From NCBI GenBank assembly GCA_934646845.1, contig CAKUEV010000027.1, forward strand, positions 1 through 14,291: a stretch of 14,291 bases of DNA, in the 5' to 3' direction. Position numbers and translations under genes: made by a program. The stretch is from an uncultured Slackia sp. Its GTDB lineage: Bacteria; Actinomycetota; Coriobacteriia; Coriobacteriales; Eggerthellaceae. Shown here piece after piece: positions 1-8,054 of this stretch. Each line of letters opens with the position of its first letter. The stretch's first letter is position 1. Under the pieces are notes generated by a model. It did not search any database. It was given only the letters and a program-made list of their open reading frames with translations, and was not told the origin of the DNA.

Positions 1-19
1 GCCCAGAGAGGAGGCCGGG

Positions 20-508
20 TTGACTAATCTTCAAATTCCTTTTCTTGCGCTCACCGCGCTTGCGGTGCTACTTCTTTCTTGCGGTTGCTCACCCCAGCAA
101 GAAAAGCTTGGCCCTTGTCCGAACGAATTCGAATCGCACACACCCATTTACGATCGCGACACCATTTTGTTCCATTACGAATCGTTCGACCATGAGGCAA
201 TCGATGAAATCCCTCCCACGCCCGAAGGCAGCAACGGCGGCCCCTTCGTCGTCCTCTGGGCACTCGTAGGCACCGTTGAGGATTTCGATGGCGCCGGCAT
301 CGCAAAAATTAAAGTCGACAGGAACCAATCAAGCGGCTTCATTCTCGACACTGCATATCTCAACGCAAACGCGCCTATCGAAGGCGGCGGCGTCATCGCC
401 ATCGGAGACAAAATAGAATGCCGTTTTCTCTACGATTCCAACTCGGAAATAATCGATCCCGGGAAAAGCGGCTACATCAGAATCGTAGATTCGGGGCCGG
501 CCTCGTAA
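20..508 (+). CDS. Small putative lipoprotein of unknown function
   Basis: Protein of 162 residues. The start is a TTG at 20, chosen because a strong ribosome binding site (GGAGG at 10-14, inside AGAGAGGAGG) lies five bases upstream. The N-terminus has a hydrophobic stretch (residues about 5-19) followed by a lipobox-like LLSC with the candidate lipidated cysteine at residue 21; a second cysteine is at 23. This suggests export and anchoring on the outer face of the membrane. The mature part is acidic, mostly soluble and carries two further cysteines (C33 and one near residue 134, in 'IECRF'). I do not recognise a domain; the C-terminal half looks beta-rich. The next gene is about 100 bases downstream on the same strand, with no evidence of a shared function. 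The coding call is good; the function is unknown. Confidence 0.72.
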   Translation: MTNLQIPFLALTALAVLLLSCGCSPQQEKLGPCPNEFESHTPIYDRDTILFHYESFDHEAIDEIPPTPEGSNGGPFVVLWALVGTVEDFDGAGIAKIKVDRNQSSGFILDTAYLNANAPIEGGGVIAIGDKIECRFLYDSNSEIIDPGKSGYIRIVDSGPAS

Positions 509-605
509 AGAAGTCGGCTTTTCGTGGCAATCCACCAGCCGATAAACCGCGCGGCCATTACAATAGCCACATCCAAACCCGATAAATCCCCCCTGGAGGC
601 CGCCC

Positions 606-1169
606 ATGATGTGGTTCACCGCCGATTTACACTTCGGCCATTCGAGCATTCTTTCGAAAATGAATCGCCCGTTTGAAACCCTCGAACGCATGAATCAAGG
701 GCTCATTGCGGCGATTAATGAACGGGTAGCGCCCAGCGACTCGCTCTATGTGCTGGGTGACTTCGCGTATCAAACAACTGCCGAAAACGCACGCCGCCTA
801 CGCGAGCAAATCACTTGCGAGCACGTGCATCTCATTCGCGGCAACCATGACGATTCGTGGTCGACGGGCGCGGGCGCGGGGATTTTCGAAACCGAGCAGG
901 ACTATCTCGAAATCGCCCCAGGCTACGCGCGCGGCCATAAGCTCGTTTTGTTCCACTACCCCATCATGAGCTGGAATGGAAAACGCCGCGACGCCATCGC
1001 CCTGCACGGCCACGTCCACTCCAAAGGACCCACCAACAACGAGCGCAACCGCGAGCGCGGCATTCTTCGATACGACGTGGGCGTTGACGCAAACAACTAC
1101 GCACCCGTAAGCCTCACAGAAGTTTTGAAATTCTTCGAGGGCGCTCAGTCGCACTCTCGAATGGGGTAA
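606..1169 (+). CDS. Calcineurin-like metallophosphoesterase
   Basis: Protein of 187 residues with the full metal-binding signature of the calcineurin-like phosphoesterase superfamily: D7-x-H9 in 'DLHFGH', G51-D52 in 'GDF', G79-N80-H81-D82, H117 in 'FHYP', and the closing G135-H136-V137-H138. These residues bind a dinuclear metal centre that hydrolyses phosphomonoester or phosphodiester bonds. The compact size and the 'DLHFGH' opening match the small stand-alone cytosolic phosphoesterases often annotated only at superfamily level, and the substrate cannot be read from the sequence. GGAGG at 595-599 sits six bases before the ATG at 606; a second ATG follows directly at 609, so the start is uncertain by one codon. 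It lies between the lipoprotein gene and trmO on the same strand, 53 bases before trmO. Confidence 0.9.
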   Translation: MMWFTADLHFGHSSILSKMNRPFETLERMNQGLIAAINERVAPSDSLYVLGDFAYQTTAENARRLREQITCEHVHLIRGNHDDSWSTGAGAGIFETEQDYLEIAPGYARGHKLVLFHYPIMSWNGKRRDAIALHGHVHSKGPTNNERNRERGILRYDVGVDANNYAPVSLTEVLKFFEGAQSHSRMG

Positions 1170-1222
1170 GAAGGAACCGAGAGAACGTCCGACGTCACAA
1201 GCACCACAGGAGACCCCGCAGC

Positions 1223-1954
1223 ATGAAACCCATCGCGCATATTCGTACCGACCTTCCCCAGAAGTTCGGCATTCCGCGCAACAGCTTTCTGGCGCCACAT
1301 TTGCAAGGGCGCATCGTTTTCGAGCCCGAGTTCGCGCTGAATAGCGCCGTCGCGGGACTCGACGGCTTCTCGCACGCATGGCTGCTTTGGGAATTTGAGA
1401 ACGGCACGCCAGGCGGAACCGCGCAAGACATTGCAGCAGATGCTGCCACCAACGACAAAAGCGGCACGAACACGAAATGGTCGCCCACGGTGAGGCCTCC
1501 GCGCTTGGGCGGATCAGAGCGCATGGGAGTGTTCGCAACCCGAAGCCCATTCCGCCCCAACCCCATTGGATTGACCTGCGTCAAAATCGACCACGTCGAG
1601 CTCACCGACGACGGCCCGATTATCCATGTGTTGGGCGCCGACCTGCGCGATGGAACGCCCATCTTTGACATCAAGCCCTATATTCCCTTCGCCGACTGCC
1701 ACCCCGATGCGACGGGCGGCTTCATCGACGAAGCGCCCTGGCACGAACTAGACGTCGACTTCCCCGAAACATTGCAGGCGCATATCGAGAGCGACAAGCT
1801 CGAGGGTCTCGTGGAGGTGCTGCGCCAAGACCCGCGCCGCGCCGGAAGCAAGCACGACCCAAGCCGCGTCTACCATTTGGCCTTTGCCGCATATGACGTC
1901 GCTTTCACCGTAGACGGCGATGCGCTGCATGTGGTTGGGGTCGCAGGCGCATAG
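1223..1954 (+). CDS. trmO: tRNA (adenine(37)-N6)-methyltransferase TrmO
   Basis: Protein of 243 residues, close to the usual length of the TrmO/TsaA (YaeB) family. Family hallmarks seen: an N-terminal 'IAHIRTD', the 'RPPRLGG..RMGVFATRSPFRPNPIGLT' block spanning residues 91-118, and 'LRDGTPIFDIKPYIP' at about 141-155. In characterised members (E. coli) this beta-barrel enzyme uses S-adenosylmethionine to N6-methylate the t6A at position 37 of certain threonine tRNAs, which tunes decoding. The start is ATG 1223, preceded by AGGAG at 1208-1212. The C-terminal extension (about 180-243) is the more variable part of the family. A hairpin at 2029-2058 ends this rightward block. Assignment is confident; activity on t6A in this organism is inferred from homology. 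Confidence 0.93.
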   Translation: MKPIAHIRTDLPQKFGIPRNSFLAPHLQGRIVFEPEFALNSAVAGLDGFSHAWLLWEFENGTPGGTAQDIAADAATNDKSGTNTKWSPTVRPPRLGGSERMGVFATRSPFRPNPIGLTCVKIDHVELTDDGPIIHVLGADLRDGTPIFDIKPYIPFADCHPDATGGFIDEAPWHELDVDFPETLQAHIESDKLEGLVEVLRQDPRRAGSKHDPSRVYHLAFAAYDVAFTVDGDALHVVGVAGA

Positions 1955-2028
1955 GCGATATGACGAGGGCACAAAAAGCTGGACGCCCCTCTTGCATACG
2001 CTTCTACAGATTGGGCCGACAATAGAGA

Positions 2029-2058
2029 AAAGGCCAAGGACCGAAGCCCTTGGCCTTT
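2029..2058. terminator. Convergent (bidirectional) hairpin terminator between trmO and MFS1
   Basis: Perfect 11-bp inverted repeat AAAGGCCAAGG (2029-2039) / CCTTGGCCTTT (2048-2058) with an 8-base loop. It lies between the stop of trmO and the stop of the convergent minus-strand transporter. The T-run after the stem is short on both strands (CTTTCGATT on +, CTTTTCTCT on -), so it is a plausible but not ideal intrinsic terminator for both genes. Confidence 0.7.
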
Positions 2059-2098
2059 CGATTCATTCCGAATGGAAGGCGCACGCCAAGCGAAAGGC

Positions 2099-3376
2099 TT
2101 ACTTCTTCCAGAGTTTATTGCCCGCCTTGAGCGTGAACGGAACGAGAACCGCAGCGACAACATACAGCGCAATAACCACCATGAAGCAGCCATCATACGA
2201 TCCGGTGTTGTCGTAAATCAGGCCATACACCGTGAAGGAAATAGCGGTTGCGATGAAAATGCCCGTGGAAACCCAGGAATAAATCTGGGAATAATTGCGC
2301 GGGCCGAACGTGCCGCGAGTGAGCATCGGCGCGATAACAGTAAGACCTGCGTAGCCGAAGCCGAAAATCGCCATGCCTGCATAGAATACTGCCTCGTTTG
2401 CGCCCGATTGCCATGCGAGCGTGATGCCCAAAGCGCCACCAATCGTCGCGATAAGGCCCGTCCACTGAATGCCGATTTTGTCATTCAGCGCGCCCAACAG
2501 CAACTTGCCTACGATTCCGCCGACCATGATGATTGAAACGGCCATAGCACCAACGGAAGCACCGAGCTCGCCATGCGCACAGAAAGCCGGAATCTGCTGG
2601 AAGAACGCCGCGCACATGCAGAAGATGCCTGCCACAAGAATCAGCGTGTACATTGCGGGAGACTTGCGAGCCTCTTCAATCGAGGCGCCTTCGTTCTCGG
2701 CGGCAGCAACCGCAGCCGCAGCTTCCTCGGCGCTACGCTCTTCGGCATTTTCCTCGGCCTGAGAAGCGCCGAAAGGCAGAACATTCATGACGGAAGGAGA
2801 CTTGCGCACAAACGCGGCGCACAGCACGACCGAAGCGACCGTGGTAACGAGAGAGAGCACCAGGCGTGCCGTCTGCCAGCCATATGCGCTAATGAGCGCC
2901 TGGCCAACCGGGCTTGCGATGGCAGCGAGCAGCGAAAGCGTTGCGGCGGAGATGCTCACGGCAATGCCGGCGCCCTTCTCGAACCAAATGTTGATAAGCA
3001 CCGGAGCCGCCAGGTACATGAAGAATGCAGCGGTCACGCCGAACACAACGCCGTACAGATTCCACTGCCACAATTCGGTGGCAAAGGCGGACGCAACCGA
3101 AGCCAAGCCAAACACGGCCGACACGGCGGTCATAATCCAACGCGGATCATATTTCTCCAGCAGCTTGCCAGCGAACGGCGCACAAATCGCCGAAACGATA
3201 GGCTGAATCGTACGATACATCGTGGTATCGGTCTGGCTCCAGCCAAACTGGTCCATGACAGGAGCTACGAAAATGCCCGACGTATTGGCGATAATGCCCG
3301 TCGGAATGGAATAAAAACCTATGCAGCCAATAAGCACGAGCCATGCCCAAACCGACCCGCTTTTCACCTTTGACAT
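2099..3376 (-). CDS. MFS transporter 1 (carboxylate-exchange-like)
   Basis: Integral membrane protein of 425 residues with the 12-helix pattern of the major facilitator superfamily. The loop 2-3 signature appears as 'GKLLEKYDPRW' (about 70-80), and 'YGWQTAR' (about 165-171) follows the first helical bundle. A long Ala/Glu-rich cytoplasmic loop (about 205-238) divides the two six-helix halves. It is clearly paralogous to MFS2 (6789-8054): by eye more than half of the first 75 or so residues match. The overall look fits the oxalate/formate-antiporter-like MFS branch, but the substrate is unknown. ATG 3376 was preferred over an upstream in-frame TTG at 3427 because it has an AAAGGGGA ribosome binding site (3381-3388), and because the TTG lies right after a candidate -10 box. 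The gene is divergent from the SARP-like regulator, which may control it. Confidence 0.88.
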   Translation of the reverse strand: MSKVKSGSVWAWLVLIGCIGFYSIPTGIIANTSGIFVAPVMDQFGWSQTDTTMYRTIQPIVSAICAPFAGKLLEKYDPRWIMTAVSAVFGLASVASAFATELWQWNLYGVVFGVTAAFFMYLAAPVLINIWFEKGAGIAVSISAATLSLLAAIASPVGQALISAYGWQTARLVLSLVTTVASVVLCAAFVRKSPSVMNVLPFGASQAEENAEERSAEEAAAAVAAAENEGASIEEARKSPAMYTLILVAGIFCMCAAFFQQIPAFCAHGELGASVGAMAVSIIMVGGIVGKLLLGALNDKIGIQWTGLIATIGGALGITLAWQSGANEAVFYAGMAIFGFGYAGLTVIAPMLTRGTFGPRNYSQIYSWVSTGIFIATAISFTVYGLIYDNTGSYDGCFMVVIALYVVAAVLVPFTLKAGNKLWKK

Positions 3377-3429
3377 GCGGTCCCCTTTCGAACTTTGCGC
3401 GATGTGCGCAACCCTCTTCTTGCTCAAAA

Positions 3430-3458
3430 ACTATACGAATCGGCCTTTAACAAACTAA
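3430..3458 (-). promoter_or_regulatory. Candidate promoter of MFS1
   Basis: Read on the minus strand there is TTAGTT (3458-3453), a 17-base spacer and TATAGT (3435-3430). This would place the transcription start near 3423, about 47 bases ahead of the preferred ATG. The -10 box is good and the -35 box weak. The whole divergent gap (3377-3637) is strikingly AT-rich compared with the flanking genes. Confidence 0.4.
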
Positions 3459-3524
3459 ACACGGCCATATGCCGGAAACCAACGCGTATGCCTTGTTTTT
3501 GAGCAATTTACGTGCCATTTCCCC

Positions 3525-3600
3525 CTGAAGAAGGGCCGAACGATATGCTATAAATGCTTTTGTTAGCTTTTTGTTTAGGTTTCGTTTCAGCTGTTATAGG
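3525..3600 (+). promoter_or_regulatory. Candidate promoter region of the SARP-like regulator
   Basis: Two overlapping options are visible. One is CTGAAG (3525-3530), 18 bases, TATAAA (3549-3554). The other is TTGTTT (3571-3576), 18 bases, TATAGG (3595-3600). Both start transcription upstream of the ATG at 3638 and neither fits the more upstream ATG at 3554 well. Both -35 boxes are poor, as expected for promoters that need an activator, but this is inference. Confidence 0.35.
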
Positions 3601-3637
3601 CAGCACGAGAATGAAACCCACCACTCGAAGGAAAATC

Positions 3638-6616
3638 ATGGCCGATGACGTCATTCGCGTAGAAGTTCTTGGAACCCCGCGCATCCTTAAAAATGGAGTC
3701 GAAACATCCTTCTCGCGCAAACGGGTACGAGCCCTTTTGTTCTATTTGGCCACCGAACTCAAGCCCGTTCCGCGCACCACGCTCGCATGGCTTTTCTGGC
3801 CCGACAAAAGCCCGCAGGTCGCAAGCCGCAACCTCAGCATCCATCTCTCGTATTTGAAAAACGCTCTTTCGGAAGACGCCGTCATTTCATCCCAAGGAGC
3901 CATCGCCCTTGCTGAAAGCGTTGAAAGCGATGCACGCGACTACTTCGCGTTTGCCAATAACCCAAATCGAAATGGCGACCATAGCCCCCTCGAGCTGTTC
4001 CGCGGGCCATTTCTTGACGGCTTTTCCATCAAAGACGCCGACCCCTTCGACCAGTGGGTGAATTCCGAAGCGCAGCAATGGCGGAATCGTTCGATTGACG
4101 CCGCGCTCGAACGCTCATTCGACCTCGAAATCCAGAAACGATACACCGACGCGCTTGCCATTATTGAGCGAACGATTTCGGAAAACGAAATTCGCGAAGA
4201 CCTCTACCGACGCGCCATGTTGATCATGGAAAAGGCCGGCATGCGCGCGCAGGTCGGCGAATTGTATCGGGAGCTCACCACGCGCCTTAACGACGAACTA
4301 GGACTGCCGCCCTCAATCCAAACCGTCGAATGCTACCAATCGATTATTGGGTCCAACGATTCATTCACCGCGCACGTTAAGAAATCGGGCCAACGCGCGC
4401 TCAAAGAAAAGGACATGCCCTTTATCGGCCGGCAAGAGCAAATCGACCGCGCCCTTGCCGCGCCGAACGGGTCGTTCGTGCTTGTCACGGGCGAAACGGG
4501 AATCGGCAAAACCCGCTTCCTCAAGGAACTTCCGCATCAAACGGGCGAGCGGCGCATCGTCGTAAAATTCACCCAGCAAACGCGCGAGATACCTTTTGGC
4601 GGCCTCATCGACTCAATCAAAGGGCTTACCACCGCCTCCGACTGGCCCAAAATCGCCCTGCGCGCGCAACGAATCATGGGCGACGAGCAGTGGGGACGCC
4701 TGCGCTGCCTTATTCCCTCAATTGACGTCAATGCCGAACGCCCCGCATCCACGTTCGCCCTCTCGACCTCGCAAATTCAAGAAACCATCGAGGACTTTTT
4801 TCGCGTTTTAGGCACGGATTGCCATCTTCTCTTCATGTGCGATGACATCCACTATGCCGACGCAGCCTCCCTTAAGGTGCTCTCGCGCGCCATAAACGAC
4901 CAAACGCTTCTCTCTGCGCGATTCATCGCAACGTTCAACCCGATCATTCCGGCGCCGCGCACTATGGCCCTGCTCAACGAGCTCCAGCGCAAGGGCATTT
5001 TGCTCAGAGTGGAGCTCACCAAAATCAGCGACGACCGCATGATGGACATCTTGCTTTTCTTCTTCCCCGATATCGACGAGCAAACCGCCCGCAAGCTCAT
5101 TACCCTTGCCGACGGGAACCCTTTCTTGATGAAAACGATTATTCAAGGGCTCGATTCCGGCTATACGGAGTTTTCGGGGAAGGCATCACTCCAGAGCCTC
5201 TTCAAATTCACATTCAAATCGCTTACGGCCGACGCCGCCCACCTTGCCACCCTGCTCGCAGTGCACAATGCGCCTTGCGACGCCGAATTGTTCAGCGCGC
5301 TTTGCGAAAACGGCACGAGCGGAGCGTTGTTCGATGAGCTTTCATCGGCAGGCATCGCCGCCCGCGACGGCTCGGGCCGAATCGTGCTTCTCAATAAGCG
5401 CATGCAGGAATTTCTCGTTTCCCGCCTTGCCCGAGATTCCCGCAGGCTTGAGTCGGCGCATTTTCGTTTGGCTCAAACGATGGATGAGCTTTATGGCCAT
5501 GCCACATCGAACATGCAGGATATCGCCATTTGCCGCCACTACAGCCTAAGCACCCAACCCCAAAAATGCGGTCCCTATGCGGCGAAGGCCGGCGATTATC
5601 TGCTGCAAATTGACGAAATCGAGGCGGCGATCAAGTATTACAAGCTCGCCGTGAAACATCTTGAAGGGCCCGAGAAACTCGACGCCTCTCTTATTCTGTA
5701 TATCAACATGACCCATCTGGGCAAAACATACGAAGCCGATTTATATCTGCAAAGCGCTATTTCAATCGCCCAAGCCATGGGGCGAGACGACTATGCGCTT
5801 ACGTTTGAGGCTGCAAGGAAACTCAATGGCGTTCCTGAAAACGAAGAAGTGCGCGCCGGCGTTATTCCGTGCTACAAAAAGGCCCTTGATCCCGAGATTC
5901 GTGCATCGCTCGTCAAGGCCGAGCAGCTCGCAACCCGCAATGGAGCTTCGCCGCTTCTCGTAAGCTATATTCTGGGTTTTCTTTCGTCGTGGTACATGAT
6001 TGTCGGCGATTTCGATAACTCCATCAATTGCCTCAATCGCATCGTCGGATTAGGACTCTGCCAAAACCCAACATCAAACACGAGCTCGGGGCTTTCGTTG
6101 TTCTTCTCGGCCCTTGTTACGCTCATTTCACTCATGAAAGAAGGCCCCGACCCGCGAATTTTCGATTTGGTCAAACTGGCAGAAGAATCGTTCAAAGAGA
6201 CGCCCATTCGAAGCTTCTCATCCTCATCGGAAGGCATCAAATCGATGCTCGCCTACATTATGGGCGATAAGGAAGAGGGCGATCGCATGACCGAAAAGGC
6301 ACTTGCGTTGCTCGAAACCGGCCATAACGAGCCCATGCATGCCGCAACGCTCGCGACCAAAGGAATGCTGCAACATAAAAGCAATCCCGCCCAAGCGTAT
6401 TTGGCAAATCATGAGGCCTATCGCATCGCGAAACGAATCGGGGCGAACTATTCGCTTATTCGATCGCTTATCGGCCTTGTGGTCACAAGCGCCACGAAAC
6501 AGGAGGCCACAACGTATTTGGCAGAACTTCGAGAGCTCGCCGGCAGCATCGGGGACGCGAGCCTCTACGAGCGCATTGCGCATTGCGCCGCAGCGGTAAA
6601 CGAAAAGGACGAATAG
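3638..6616 (+). CDS. SARP-like transcriptional regulator with BTAD, AAA ATPase and TPR-like C-terminus
   Basis: Large cytosolic regulator of 992 residues. Domain order: an OmpR/SARP-type winged-helix DNA-binding domain (about 5-90, 'RVEVLGTPRI' to 'ASRNLSIHLSYLKNAL'); a bacterial transcriptional activator domain (about 96-235, ending 'LGLPPSIQTVECYQSI'); an AAA/STAND-type ATPase with Walker A G285-ETGIGKT-T292 and Walker B 'LLFMCDD' with D402-D403; then about 400 residues of alpha-helical, TPR-like sequence. Such proteins are ATP-dependent transcription activators that sense a ligand or partner through the C-terminal repeats. ATG 3638 was chosen because AAGGA (3628-3632) precedes it by five bases and the winged helix begins directly after it; in-frame ATGs at 3554 and 3611 lack such a site. 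It is divergent from MFS1 and convergent with MFS2, so these transporters are the most likely targets. Target and ligand are inferred, not shown. Confidence 0.88.
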   Translation: MADDVIRVEVLGTPRILKNGVETSFSRKRVRALLFYLATELKPVPRTTLAWLFWPDKSPQVASRNLSIHLSYLKNALSEDAVISSQGAIALAESVESDARDYFAFANNPNRNGDHSPLELFRGPFLDGFSIKDADPFDQWVNSEAQQWRNRSIDAALERSFDLEIQKRYTDALAIIERTISENEIREDLYRRAMLIMEKAGMRAQVGELYRELTTRLNDELGLPPSIQTVECYQSIIGSNDSFTAHVKKSGQRALKEKDMPFIGRQEQIDRALAAPNGSFVLVTGETGIGKTRFLKELPHQTGERRIVVKFTQQTREIPFGGLIDSIKGLTTASDWPKIALRAQRIMGDEQWGRLRCLIPSIDVNAERPASTFALSTSQIQETIEDFFRVLGTDCHLLFMCDDIHYADAASLKVLSRAINDQTLLSARFIATFNPIIPAPRTMALLNELQRKGILLRVELTKISDDRMMDILLFFFPDIDEQTARKLITLADGNPFLMKTIIQGLDSGYTEFSGKASLQSLFKFTFKSLTADAAHLATLLAVHNAPCDAELFSALCENGTSGALFDELSSAGIAARDGSGRIVLLNKRMQEFLVSRLARDSRRLESAHFRLAQTMDELYGHATSNMQDIAICRHYSLSTQPQKCGPYAAKAGDYLLQIDEIEAAIKYYKLAVKHLEGPEKLDASLILYINMTHLGKTYEADLYLQSAISIAQAMGRDDYALTFEAARKLNGVPENEEVRAGVIPCYKKALDPEIRASLVKAEQLATRNGASPLLVSYILGFLSSWYMIVGDFDNSINCLNRIVGLGLCQNPTSNTSSGLSLFFSALVTLISLMKEGPDPRIFDLVKLAEESFKETPIRSFSSSSEGIKSMLAYIMGDKEEGDRMTEKALALLETGHNEPMHAATLATKGMLQHKSNPAQAYLANHEAYRIAKRIGANYSLIRSLIGLVVTSATKQEATTYLAELRELAGSIGDASLYERIAHCAAAVNEKDE

Positions 6617-6643
6617 GCCGAAGCGCCTCGCCGTTCAAACGCC

Positions 6644-6672
6644 GGCGAAAAACATGAGCTATCGTTTTCGCC
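6644..6672. other. Hairpin upstream of the terminator
   Basis: 8-bp inverted repeat GGCGAAAA (6644-6651) / TTTTCGCC (6665-6672) with a 13-base loop, between the regulator stop codon and its terminator. There is no U-tract on the plus strand. It could protect the 3' end of the mRNA or be the last minus-strand stop signal. Confidence 0.45.
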
Positions 6673-6681
6673 TCCAAACAC

Positions 6682-6711
6682 AAGAAAGCCCTCGATAATG
6701 AGGGCTTTCTT
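6682..6711. terminator. Intrinsic terminator of the SARP-like regulator (bidirectional)
   Basis: Perfect 12-bp stem AAGAAAGCCCTC (6682-6693) / GAGGGCTTTCTT (6700-6711) with a 6-base loop GATAAT. On the plus strand the stem ends in CTTTCTTTGTT, a good U-tract. On the minus strand it ends in CTTTCTTG, so it may also stop transcription coming from MFS2. Confidence 0.85.
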
Positions 6712-6714
6712 TGT

Positions 6715-6740
6715 TGGTTCGGGTTTGCAGCCCCGAACCA
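6715..6740. other. Hairpin between regulator terminator and MFS2 3' end
   Basis: 9-bp inverted repeat TGGTTCGGG (6715-6723) / CCCGAACCA (6732-6740) with an 8-base loop, directly beside the 6682-6711 terminator. No T-run follows on either strand, so it is not a canonical terminator by itself. It would be the first structure met by transcription leaving MFS2. Confidence 0.45.
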
Positions 6741-6788
6741 CGCATTCCTTATGCCTGCTCGCCTAAGCGACGAGCATACGTGGGGTGT

Positions 6789-8054
6789 TTATTTCGCCCA
6801 AGACCTGCGGCCCATGGGGACGATGACCAGCGACAGAACGATGACGAGCACGTAGAAGACGATGATCATCCAGAAGGCGCCAGCGAAGGAGCCCGTGATG
6901 TCGAAGATCTGAGCGTAGATCAGAGCGGCGAAGCCAGAGAACACGTTCAGGCCGGTAGCGACCATCGAGAAGATGTTCGCGTAGTCCTTGTTGCCGAAGG
7001 CCTGACGGCAGGTCATCGGGGGAACGATGTTCAGTGCGGAGTAGCCAACGCCGAACAGAGCAACGCCAACGTAGAAGCCCATGACATTCGCGCCAGAGAA
7101 GAAGGCGATAGCGGCACCAGCGCCACCCAGAACGCCAGCGATAACGCCCGTCATGCGAGCACCAATGTGGTCGCACAGCCAGCCCAAGCCGAACTTGCCG
7201 ATGATGGAAGCGACCATGGCGATGGAAACGGCCATTGCGCCGACGGCAGCGCCAAGTTCGCCCGTAGAAGCATAAGAAGCGAGCTGCTGAACGAACGAAG
7301 CGGAAATGACGAAGAAGCCAGCCATGACGATGAGCAGCCACAGAGCAGGGTTCTTGCGAGCCTGAGCGGCGGTTGCGCCTTCGTCAGCACCAACGGCGAT
7401 CTGAGAAGCAGCCTCGGACTTCTTCTCCTCGACGGTGCCGTAGCCCCAAGGCAGAACGCCCATTTTCTCGGGGGACTCACGCAGCAGGGCCGCAGTCAGG
7501 CCGCCGCCAACGACGATAACGATCACAGAGCAGATGATACGAGCGGTCTGCCAACCCATGCTCGCAATCCAGCCATTGATGATGGGCGACATGATGGCGC
7601 CGAACAGCGACACCATAACGCCGATAACGCCAATCACGGTGCCGTTGGACTTAGCGAACCAGCGGTTGACCATGGTCGGGGTGGCGATGTACATCCAGAA
7701 CGCTGCGGAAGCGCCGTAAAGCACACCGTAAATGTTCCACTGCCACGGCGCGGTAAACCAAGCGCAAGCGAGGTTGGCCAAGCCGAAGACCAGCACAGAG
7801 GCGGTCATGATCCAGCGGGGGTTGTACTTGGAAATAAGCTTGCCAGCAAGCGGGGTGCACAGGGCGGCAACCCAAGGCTGGATGGACATGAACAGGGTGG
7901 CGTCGGTACGAGACCAGCCAAACTCATTCATGACCGGGGTAATGAACAGGCCCGCATGGTTGGCAGCAAAGCCCAGCGGAACAGCGTAGAACGCAATACA
8001 CGCAATGGCGACTGCCCACGCGTAATTGCTGCCCTTCACATTCTCAGTTCCCAT
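6789..8054 (-). CDS. MFS transporter 2 (carboxylate-exchange-like)
   Basis: Membrane protein of 421 residues with 12 predicted helices, a paralogue of MFS1. Shared stretches include 'HAGLFITPVMNEFGWSRTD' (about 33-51) and 'GKLISKYNPRWIMTA' (about 71-85). A charged, Ala-rich central loop lies before 'ARKNPALW', which opens the second half. It probably imports or exchanges a small organic acid across the cytoplasmic membrane. The start is ATG 8054, with AAGGAG seven bases upstream on the minus strand; an upstream in-frame start at 8114 has no comparable ribosome binding site. It follows CoA-transferase A on the same strand after a 199-base gap, so it is probably the third gene of a B-A-MFS2 unit. 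That layout suggests that the transported acid is the substrate, or the leaving acid, of the CoA-transferases. The substrate is not identifiable. Confidence 0.88.
   Translation of the reverse strand: MGTENVKGSNYAWAVAIACIAFYAVPLGFAANHAGLFITPVMNEFGWSRTDATLFMSIQPWVAALCTPLAGKLISKYNPRWIMTASVLVFGLANLACAWFTAPWQWNIYGVLYGASAAFWMYIATPTMVNRWFAKSNGTVIGVIGVMVSLFGAIMSPIINGWIASMGWQTARIICSVIVIVVGGGLTAALLRESPEKMGVLPWGYGTVEEKKSEAASQIAVGADEGATAAQARKNPALWLLIVMAGFFVISASFVQQLASYASTGELGAAVGAMAVSIAMVASIIGKFGLGWLCDHIGARMTGVIAGVLGGAGAAIAFFSGANVMGFYVGVALFGVGYSALNIVPPMTCRQAFGNKDYANIFSMVATGLNVFSGFAALIYAQIFDITGSFAGAFWMIIVFYVLVIVLSLVIVPMGRRSWAK

Noticed and set aside
514..542. Imperfect hairpin TCGGCT...AGCCGA with an inner GTGG/CCAC after the lipoprotein gene
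   Set aside because: The stem is interrupted and no T-run follows on either strand. It is too weak to call a terminator.
2072..3373. Plus-strand open frames opposite MFS1 (2072-2536 and 2573-3373)
   Set aside because: These are mirror frames of a convincing 12-helix transporter. They have low-complexity composition and no start signals.
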